From the NCBI GenBank assembly GCA_028278125.1, contig JANQEY010000220.1, forward strand, positions 1 to 44,531: a DNA stretch of 44,531 bases, given 5' to 3'. This DNA is from a bacterium. GTDB lineage: Bacteria > Electryoneota > Electryoneia > Electryoneales > Electryoneaceae. Position numbers and translations under genes: made by a program. Shown piece by piece: positions 34,896 to 42,116 of the stretch. Numbering within the stretch: the stretch's first letter is position 1; each line of letters opens with the position of its first letter. The notes under the pieces are model-generated. The model saw nothing but the letters and a program-made list of their open reading frames with translations. It was not told where the DNA came from and searched no databases.

Positions 34896-36257
34896 ATGAA
34901 ACGCATACTTGTTCTTGGTGCCGGTCAGAGTTCACCCTCTTTGATCAGGTATCTCCTGGAACAATCATCAAATTCCGGCTGGAAAGTAACCGTTGCTGAC
35001 CTGGATATAAACCTGGCAAAGCAAAGGATCAACGGTCACGAGAATGGTGAAGCAGTCGAGTTTAATGTTGATGACATTGACGCTCTTTTTAAACTCGTGG
35101 AACAATCAGATATTGTCGCCAACCTGTTACCCCCACAGTTGCAGCATAGTGTAGTCGAAGCGTGTATCCATCATTCCACCCACATGGTATCCGCCAGTTA
35201 TGAATCTCCCTGGGTTCCGAAACTGCACAATAGCGCTGTTAAAAAGGGTATAATTATCCTTAACGAGATGGGGCTCGATCCGGGGCTTGACCATATGTCC
35301 GCGATCGATATCATCACCCGTGTCAGGGCAAAGGGCGGCAGGATCCGATCGTTCTGTTCATACGGAAGTGGTGTCCCTGCTCCCGACAGTGATACTAATC
35401 CCTTCCATTACGTGATCACCTGGAATCCACGTAACGTGGTAATGGCCGGTCAGAGCGGTGCTCAATACTATGAAAACGAACAGATCAAGGTTGTTCCCTC
35501 CTACCGCGTATTCCAGAGAACATGGCCGGTAGAGGTTGATGGTGTGGGTGTATTTGAAGCGTATCCCAACCGCGACTCACTGGTTTACCTGGACCATTTT
35601 GACCTCGATTATGCTCATACGATGATCAGGGGAACATTACGATACCAGGGCTTCAGTGAACTGTGGCTGCAGATAGTCCGTCTCGGTCTGCCCAACGACA
35701 CCCTGACTATCCCAGACCTGAAGAACAAAACCTGGCAGGAGTTGGTGGAGATGTTCCTGCCGGAAGCTGAAAAAGCTGATGATGTACCGACAATCAGGCG
35801 GCGGGTAGCGCGTCACCTGGGAATTAATCCCACCGGCGCGATTATGGATAATCTTGAGTGGCTGGGAATATTCAGTGACGAAAAGATCGGTTTCGATTGT
35901 AACACAGCCGCCGAGGCGATGGTTCACCTGGTGCAGGAGAAATTCAAACTGAAAGAAAACGGGCGGGACATGGTTATCCTGCTCCACGAATTTGAAGTGG
36001 ATTACCCTGAAAACGGGATGAAAAAGGAAAAGATTACGTCCACGTTTGTCTATTATGGTGATCCCGGTGGTGAGACGGCTATGGCAAAAACAGTTGGACT
36101 ACCGGCGGCTATTGCTATCAAGAGAATCCTTAATGGTGAGTTAACGTTAACAGGCTGCTATATCCCGACAACTCCTGAGATATATGAACCGGTTTGCAAG
36201 GAACTGGAAGAAGAATTTGGGATAAAGTTTATCGAAAAAGTGGAACCGCTTACATAA
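34896..36257 (+). CDS. Saccharopine dehydrogenase (glutamate-forming), separate SDH subunit
   Basis: This 453-residue enzyme begins with a Rossmann motif, VLGAGQSSPSLIRYL. It carries the Lys9/SDH-type sequences NLLPPQLQHSVVEACI, NEMGLDPGLDHMSA, GRIRSFCSYGSGVPAPDSDTN in segments, and a C-terminal GDPGGETAMAKTVGLPAAIA. It oxidises saccharopine to aminoadipate semialdehyde and glutamate. In animals and plants this domain is fused behind LKR; here it is a separate gene 123 bases downstream, in the same order as the fused protein. GGAG at 34886-34889 supports the ATG. A terminator follows, so the two genes form a unit. Confidence 0.92.
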   Translation: MKRILVLGAGQSSPSLIRYLLEQSSNSGWKVTVADLDINLAKQRINGHENGEAVEFNVDDIDALFKLVEQSDIVANLLPPQLQHSVVEACIHHSTHMVSASYESPWVPKLHNSAVKKGIIILNEMGLDPGLDHMSAIDIITRVRAKGGRIRSFCSYGSGVPAPDSDTNPFHYVITWNPRNVVMAGQSGAQYYENEQIKVVPSYRVFQRTWPVEVDGVGVFEAYPNRDSLVYLDHFDLDYAHTMIRGTLRYQGFSELWLQIVRLGLPNDTLTIPDLKNKTWQELVEMFLPEAEKADDVPTIRRRVARHLGINPTGAIMDNLEWLGIFSDEKIGFDCNTAAEAMVHLVQEKFKLKENGRDMVILLHEFEVDYPENGMKKEKITSTFVYYGDPGGETAMAKTVGLPAAIAIKRILNGELTLTGCYIPTTPEIYEPVCKELEEEFGIKFIEKVEPLT

Positions 36258-36290
36258 ATTTTGATCTTAATCGATAATAATTCTGGAAGA

Positions 36291-36319
36291 ACCGCCTTAA
36301 TCCTTAAGGTGGTTTTTTT
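36291..36319 (+). terminator. Terminator of the lysine operon
   Basis: ACCGCCTTAA at 36291-36300 pairs with TTAAGGTGGT at 36304-36313, with one G-T pair and a 3-base loop, followed by a T run to 36319. It is 33 bases after the saccharopine dehydrogenase stop. Confidence 0.85.
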
Positions 36320-36343
36320 ATGAAGAATTTATTCCTGTTTAAT

Positions 36344-36365
36344 CCCGGGAAACATTGTTCCCGGG
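36344..36365. repeat. CCCGGG-type hairpin
   Basis: CCCGGGAA at 36344-36351 pairs with TTCCCGGG at 36358-36365 around a 6-base loop. The following GCTACC makes CCCGGGCTACC, the reverse complement of the left edge of the terminator at 32256. It sits behind a good terminator and looks like a second, dispersed element. The remainder of the gap up to 36564 is AT-rich without genes; AAGGGG at 36546-36551 is the next ribosome binding site. Confidence 0.5.
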
Positions 36366-36564
36366 CTACCTGTTATGCGGTCTCTTATTAGTAGATAATT
36401 CATTTATCATGATGTTTAAAATTTGAGAATATGCCGCTCTCTCCAGCACAAGTATTTTTTATAAAGTTTCATGTCTAAAGTTGAGCACCCACTAATCAAT
36501 TTCTTATATTTCGTTTTTACCTTTAATTCGACTATTTGAAAAACTAAGGGGATTATATATCCAA

Positions 36565-39519
36565 ATGCGATCATCGATACATGTATTAATATGTATCCTC
36601 TCGATCTGCTTTTTTTCTAACGCCCTCGCCCAAGTGGATACCCTCTGGACAAATGTCGTTGGTGGTGATTATACCATCACCCCGAATGATGTAATCGAAA
36701 CATCCGATGGAAATCTTTTAGTCACCGGGAATGTGAATGATTACTTCGGTAATAATAATTTCTATCCTTTCCTGTTGAAAATCGGTCTGGACGGCGAATT
36801 TTTGTGGCTTGAAGCCTATGATGACTATGAGGGAGAGGGTAGAGATATTGTTGAGTTATCGGAGGATGGTTACGCCGTATCTGTTACGACATTTTCAAAT
36901 GCCGACGCCGCATTAATCAAAACTACAGATAGTGGAGAACTTGAATCCTATATCAACTACTCGTTTTCAGGATTCCAGGAAACCGGTGAACTGGTGCAAT
37001 TGCCGGGCGGTGACCTGGTCATAACCGGTTACACCGATTACGATACCGAAGACGATGATATTGTACTGTTCCTCGCAGATCCGGACGGCGAATACATTGA
37101 AACCAGGCGTCAATGGACACCGGGGGACGACCAGGGACGTTCCGTTATGCTGATTGAAGAAGGTCTTGCGGTAGGCGGATTTCGCAACATCTTTGAACTT
37201 GGGACAGTCGATTTTACTCTCGTTTTTTTCGATGCTGATGGGGAATACCTGGACAATGTTGTTTATGGCGGTGAGGAAGACGACAAGGCTTATGCCGTAA
37301 AGAGAACCTCAGACGACGGGTATATCCTGGCAGGTGAAACATGGTCCTACGGTGAGGGATCCAGCGACATCTATGTTATAAAGACAGATTCAGAGCTGGA
37401 TACAATGTGGACATTTGTTTACGGTGGAGATGAAGAAGACTTTGCCGCAAGTATAGTGGAAACTGAAGACTCGGGTTTTCTTGTGTGCGGATTCAGCTCT
37501 TCTTTTGAAAATCAACCCCAAGAAAGAACGATATTACTGAAACTGACGGCTGAAGGTGACACACTCTGGACGAAATCCATTTCTGAAGAAGGATATTCAT
37601 CCGAAAATGGTTCAGCAATTCAAACATCAGAAGGCAATTACCTGTTAGTATGCAAACAACTCAGCTTAAACGGCCCTGATACAGATAACCTGATGGTAAT
37701 ATGTTATGAACCCGAAAGTGAAATTGGACCAATTGTTCCATTTAATATGATCGCACCGGTAAATAATTATATCGCAGTCTCAAGAGAAATCAATCTCTTG
37801 TGGGACTCTGCATATAACTGGTGGGGGGATTCGGAATACTCTTATGAAGTATACGCTTCCAATTCTATTGATTCTCTGTACGATTCGCAGGTTAGTACGG
37901 TTCAGGTTCCTGAATACAACTTCGAGGGTAATACCGGATCAATCTACTGGTGGACGGTAAAAGCCCTAGATATCCATGACCATGAAACATGGGCAAATAC
38001 AATCCGTACAATTATCTACCCCGAAGAGATCCTTTCTTTCAACCTGGTTCAACCCGTTGATGGGGTAAATATCAACCAGACCTTGATAAATCTTTCATGG
38101 GAAATTACTGAGAATTATTACGACGAGCTGGACATAGAATACGAGGTATATGTATCTGAAGATATCGAAACTCTTGAAGAGAATTTAATCGCCACTACCG
38201 GCATTAATAGTTATGAATATATCGGTGAATTTAACAATCACTATTATTGGTCTGTACGGGCTGTTGATGAAAACGAAGCTGTCAGGTGGTCATCAGATAT
38301 TTTCGGATTTACAACTGACGCCACGCCTCAACCATTTAACCTGATCTCACCACTCGATAATACTACACTTTATTTCACAGACATAATGCTTTACTGGGAA
38401 TCAACTTCAGACAATGACGGCACAAATGACATCACCTATGATTTATTCGTTTCAGAAAATATTGATAACCTCTACGACGAAACTTTAATATCTACGCCGG
38501 ATACAACTTTTGAGTTTACTGGAGAAATAGAAACTACCTATTACTGGACTATCAAGGCATCAAATTCTGCCGATTACGAATTACCTGCAGATGAAATACG
38601 AACATTTACAATGCTAAGTCAACTTGAGCCGTTTACACTAGTCCAGCCGGAAGATGATTCAAATCCTGCTACCAATAACAATCTCATTGAGCTGATCTGG
38701 CAGAGCTCCCATAACAATGCCCTTCAAACAGATTTAGAGTATGAAGTTTACGCAGGCAACGATCTTGGTACTTACAGGGATACATATCTTGAGATTGTCA
38801 CGGATACCACTTATTCCTTCGAAGGGGAATATGGAACTCAATACTGGTGGTCGATTCGTGCCGTTGATGAATTGGAAAACCAGCGTTGGGTGAATGAAGA
38901 TTATAATTTTACAATGGCTGGATCTCCTCTAGCATTCGAACTGCTGTTCCCTGAAAACCAGGCGACAATATACCAGAATCCGATCGTCCTGGAATGGCAG
39001 GAAACATCCGATCCTGACGAAGGCGAAGAGATTACTTACCAGGTATATCTTTCGGAAGATTATAATGAACTATTGGTCAATCCTGTGGTCTGGACTACAC
39101 ACACCTCTTACCAATTTATCGGTGAGATGTCAACAAAGTATTGGTGGATGATCAGGGCACTGGATGGCAATACCGAGGGTACCTGGGCTGATGAAATATT
39201 CTCGTTAACGCTGATGCCGCTTGCAGTTGATGAAAATGGGGAGTTGATTCCGGAGAAATGGTCACTGGCATCACTTTATCCGAATCCATTTAACAATGAA
39301 ATAAATATCCAGGTACATGTTCCCGACAATTCTCCTCTCAGGCTGGATATTTATAATATCCATGGCCAGCTGGTTACCACGATGGTTAATAACTCGTTGT
39401 CACCGGGCATCCATAACCTGCCGTTTAACGCATCGTATCTGCCAAGTGGGATTTATTTTATCAAAGCTGAAGTGAAGGGTGAATTAAATGAAACGAGGAA
39501 GATTGTTTTGATGAAATAA
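36565..39519 (+). CDS. Secreted protein: seven-repeat propeller, five FN3-like domains, type IX-like sorting domain
   Basis: This 984-residue protein has a signal peptide ending at about residue 22 (NALA). Residues from about 30 to 385 hold seven repeats of the pattern [D/E]-x-SDGNLLVTG-type strands (for example DVIETSDGNLLVTG, QLPGGDLVITG, KRTSDDGYILAG, IVETEDSGFLVCG), which predicts a seven-bladed beta-propeller. Five modules of about 100 residues follow, beginning near 391, 491, 589, 688 and 789. Each opens with PFNLISPLDN-like text and ends with YYWTIKA or YWWSIRA, as in fibronectin type III domains. The sorting domain runs from about 902 (SLYPNPFNNE) to the end (RKIVLMK). The protein is strongly acidic. 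It is probably a surface or secreted binding protein; no enzyme motif is seen. It has no palindromic insert before the tail. Confidence 0.85.
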   Translation: MRSSIHVLICILSICFFSNALAQVDTLWTNVVGGDYTITPNDVIETSDGNLLVTGNVNDYFGNNNFYPFLLKIGLDGEFLWLEAYDDYEGEGRDIVELSEDGYAVSVTTFSNADAALIKTTDSGELESYINYSFSGFQETGELVQLPGGDLVITGYTDYDTEDDDIVLFLADPDGEYIETRRQWTPGDDQGRSVMLIEEGLAVGGFRNIFELGTVDFTLVFFDADGEYLDNVVYGGEEDDKAYAVKRTSDDGYILAGETWSYGEGSSDIYVIKTDSELDTMWTFVYGGDEEDFAASIVETEDSGFLVCGFSSSFENQPQERTILLKLTAEGDTLWTKSISEEGYSSENGSAIQTSEGNYLLVCKQLSLNGPDTDNLMVICYEPESEIGPIVPFNMIAPVNNYIAVSREINLLWDSAYNWWGDSEYSYEVYASNSIDSLYDSQVSTVQVPEYNFEGNTGSIYWWTVKALDIHDHETWANTIRTIIYPEEILSFNLVQPVDGVNINQTLINLSWEITENYYDELDIEYEVYVSEDIETLEENLIATTGINSYEYIGEFNNHYYWSVRAVDENEAVRWSSDIFGFTTDATPQPFNLISPLDNTTLYFTDIMLYWESTSDNDGTNDITYDLFVSENIDNLYDETLISTPDTTFEFTGEIETTYYWTIKASNSADYELPADEIRTFTMLSQLEPFTLVQPEDDSNPATNNNLIELIWQSSHNNALQTDLEYEVYAGNDLGTYRDTYLEIVTDTTYSFEGEYGTQYWWSIRAVDELENQRWVNEDYNFTMAGSPLAFELLFPENQATIYQNPIVLEWQETSDPDEGEEITYQVYLSEDYNELLVNPVVWTTHTSYQFIGEMSTKYWWMIRALDGNTEGTWADEIFSLTLMPLAVDENGELIPEKWSLASLYPNPFNNEINIQVHVPDNSPLRLDIYNIHGQLVTTMVNNSLSPGIHNLPFNASYLPSGIYFIKAEVKGELNETRKIVLMK

Positions 39520-39555
39520 AAAAGACTCGTCAAGCAACGTACTGTTCAACATAAA

Positions 39556-39581
39556 AAAGCGCCGGAAATATCCGGCGCTTT
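39556..39581. terminator. Bidirectional terminator between convergent genes
   Basis: AAAGCGCCGGA and TCCGGCGCTTT form a perfect 11-bp stem with a 4-base loop. The flanking A run becomes a T run on the minus strand, so it ends the peptidase transcript well. It also follows the plus-strand secreted protein gene by 36 bases. Confidence 0.88.
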
Positions 39582-39612
39582 CACATAACGTCTCAAACAT
39601 ATAACTCAATCG

Positions 39613-41580
39613 CTACTTTTCTTTAGTCAGTTCATCAAGTTCGTCTACGAGGTCTGAGAAATAGGCTATAAATGATTCAATCGGGGCTGGTGTAGTCATA
39701 TCGACACCCGCATCAGCCAGGAGATCCACCGGGTGCTTTGAGCTTCCGCTCTTCAGGTAGTTCATATATCTTTCAGTGGAACCTTTTGCTGCTTTTTTGG
39801 CCTTTCCTTTACCGAAGTGTTCAGTACGAATATCCTTGGCAATCGCAACCGCTGACGCGTAACTGGTGGCGTATGAATAGACATAATATCCACGGTAGAA
39901 ATGCGGGATTCTTGCCCAGGAAACATTGGAAAGTTCTTCATATTCCGCTGCTGGACCGTGGAATTCTGCAAGGAGATCACCATATAGTTTGTCAAAGCTT
40001 TCCTTTGTCAGTGGTTGACCCTCTTCACCCATTTTATGGGCCTCCCACTCCCACGTGGCGAACATGGTCTGGCGGAAGAAAGTACCGCGGGCATCGCCGA
40101 GATTCTGGACAAGAAGGCTGACCAGGTGAGCTTTTGCTGCATCCTTATCTTTCCTACCTGCCTTTTTATATGCTTTTCTAGCCTCTTCAAGAAGTTTCAT
40201 GTTCATCAGGGTCTGCTTGACTGTCGAAGCTACTTCCGCGTTAAATATCGCGTAATCTTTGTTGGGGAAAGGCTGGTTTTTTTCTGAAAGCAATGTGTGC
40301 ATCGAGTGACCACCTTCATGGGCGACTGTGATCACATCATTCATCGTAAGGCCTTTTTCATAATCAAAGTTGAAGAGCATGTATGGATGAACACCATAGC
40401 AGGAACTTGAATAAGCCCCACCACGTTTTCCTTCGCTGGTATATACATCACAAACACCACTTTCCGGATCGAGAAGATTGGCCAGTTCATCTATGAAGTC
40501 TTTTCCAAACGGTTCCATGGCGTCAAGAACCATCTCTACGCCTTCTTCCCAGGTATAAAATTCTTCTGGCTTGTCTACCAGGTCAACATAATAATCCCAG
40601 TGACGGTAATGGTCGAAGCCAAGCATCCTTTTGCGGATTTCATTGTACCTGTGCAAAGCGTCGCAGTTGTTTCGGGTAGTTTCAACGAGGTTGATATATA
40701 CCTCTTCGGGAATAAAATTACCTTTGAGGGCACGCTGGAGAGTGTTGTCGTATTTACGGGCTTTCATCAGGTAAAGGTCTTTTTTAATATTGCCCGCCAT
40801 CAGCGCTGCCAGAGTAGTTCCGTATTTGTCGTATCCATTCCAGACAGATTTAAAATAATCTTCACGGACCTGGCGGTTACTGTTTGTTCTCCAGGTGGAC
40901 CAGCCTGTGTCTGTGACTTCGATCTCTTCACCGTCTTCCCCAACGATTGGATCGAAGGTCATGTCAGCGGTAGTGAACTTTCCGAAAACATCAGAAGCTG
41001 TTCCTGTTACGTTTCCTGAGAGGGCTAAAATTGCTTCTTCCTGCTCGGACAGTACGTGTTCCTGCTGCAGGTACATATCCTTGAAGCTTTTACGATAGTC
41101 TTCGAGATCAGGATTTTCATCGATCCATTTCATCATTGTTTCTTCAGGGATAAGGAGCAGCTCGGGTTCCATCCAGGCAAGTTTCTCGCCGTATTCGTAC
41201 CAGAGGAACTGAAGCTGTTGCATCCGACCCATCCACTCCGGGTTAGCAACATCAACATGGTAGTTGTACATGACATATGTCCATGCATGACCGAGCCTGA
41301 TTTCAAGTTCTTCACCGATTTTGTGGACTTCTTTCATGCTGTTTACCGGATCATTGGCATTTTCACCGGCAAATGAACCTTTATAGGCGATCAGCTTTTC
41401 GAGACCTTCACGCACTAAGTTGAGGTCTGCTTCCCATTCTTCCACCGACGCGTAAATATGTTCCGGTTTCCATTTGTACTTATCGTCGATATCAGCACGT
41501 TCTACCGCGAAAAGCGGAAGGGCAAAAGTAACAAGTAAAACAACTATAACGATTGAAGTCAGAAGGTTTTTTCTCTTCAT
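39613..41580 (-). CDS. Exported oligoendopeptidase F-type M3 metallopeptidase
   Basis: This 655-residue enzyme is a PepF-like M3B peptidase with the zinc motif HEGGH at 421-425 followed by SMHTLLSE, and the downstream glutamate in FNAEVASTVKQ. PepF is usually a cytoplasmic enzyme of about 600 residues. This one has an added signal peptide (MKRKNLLTSI then a hydrophobic core, ending near PLFA at 25), so it would cut small peptides in the periplasm. A C-terminal SYATSYASAVAIAKD segment is typical of the family, which supports an intact enzyme. AGGGGAAG lies directly before the ATG. It stands alone and converges on the preceding secreted protein gene. Confidence 0.92.
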   Translation of the reverse strand: MKRKNLLTSIVIVVLLVTFALPLFAVERADIDDKYKWKPEHIYASVEEWEADLNLVREGLEKLIAYKGSFAGENANDPVNSMKEVHKIGEELEIRLGHAWTYVMYNYHVDVANPEWMGRMQQLQFLWYEYGEKLAWMEPELLLIPEETMMKWIDENPDLEDYRKSFKDMYLQQEHVLSEQEEAILALSGNVTGTASDVFGKFTTADMTFDPIVGEDGEEIEVTDTGWSTWRTNSNRQVREDYFKSVWNGYDKYGTTLAALMAGNIKKDLYLMKARKYDNTLQRALKGNFIPEEVYINLVETTRNNCDALHRYNEIRKRMLGFDHYRHWDYYVDLVDKPEEFYTWEEGVEMVLDAMEPFGKDFIDELANLLDPESGVCDVYTSEGKRGGAYSSSCYGVHPYMLFNFDYEKGLTMNDVITVAHEGGHSMHTLLSEKNQPFPNKDYAIFNAEVASTVKQTLMNMKLLEEARKAYKKAGRKDKDAAKAHLVSLLVQNLGDARGTFFRQTMFATWEWEAHKMGEEGQPLTKESFDKLYGDLLAEFHGPAAEYEELSNVSWARIPHFYRGYYVYSYATSYASAVAIAKDIRTEHFGKGKAKKAAKGSTERYMNYLKSGSSKHPVDLLADAGVDMTTPAPIESFIAYFSDLVDELDELTKEK

Positions 41581-42116
41581 CTTCTTCCCCTTTGATTAGA
41601 TTCCCGGCTCCGGAATCCCCTGTTTTTGCTCCAGCTAACTTTTGTTGAGGATTGGATTATCCCTAAATAGTTGAATTGGAGAGGTCTAATGTTATAAACG
41701 AGTGAGAATATACCTTATATTTGTCAGTGAAAACAGCATTAAAATCAACCAAATCTCGGTTCTATCAGAATATTCATTGTGGAAAAATTATCTCAATATC
41801 TAACTTTTCCACGATGAACAGAATGCGAATTTCTTTATAATCCGAGCTAAGAATTTCACCTGAACGCTTGTGCTCCCTAGGGTTTTCTTTATAGTTTAAT
41901 AGATTGAGGTATGTTGTATTCAGCACGGCACTTTCAGACTATCATTCTTACAACTCCTCTCATATTCTGCTGCTATTTTTCATGTTAAAAATAGTGCAAG
42001 CCCACTTTGCAGGAGGTTTTCTACAGCAAACTCATTCTCGCTACGTAAACAGCAAACTTTAACCCATAGATTTAATGCACGGTAAAACAACACTTTCGAC
42101 TAGTAAGGAGTGTATT
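41581..42116. other. 536-bp gap between divergent genes
   Basis: This gap must carry promoters for the leftward peptidase and the rightward secreted protein. I find no open frame, RNA gene or strong hairpin. AAGGAG at 42104-42109 is the ribosome binding site of the next gene. Confidence 0.4.
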
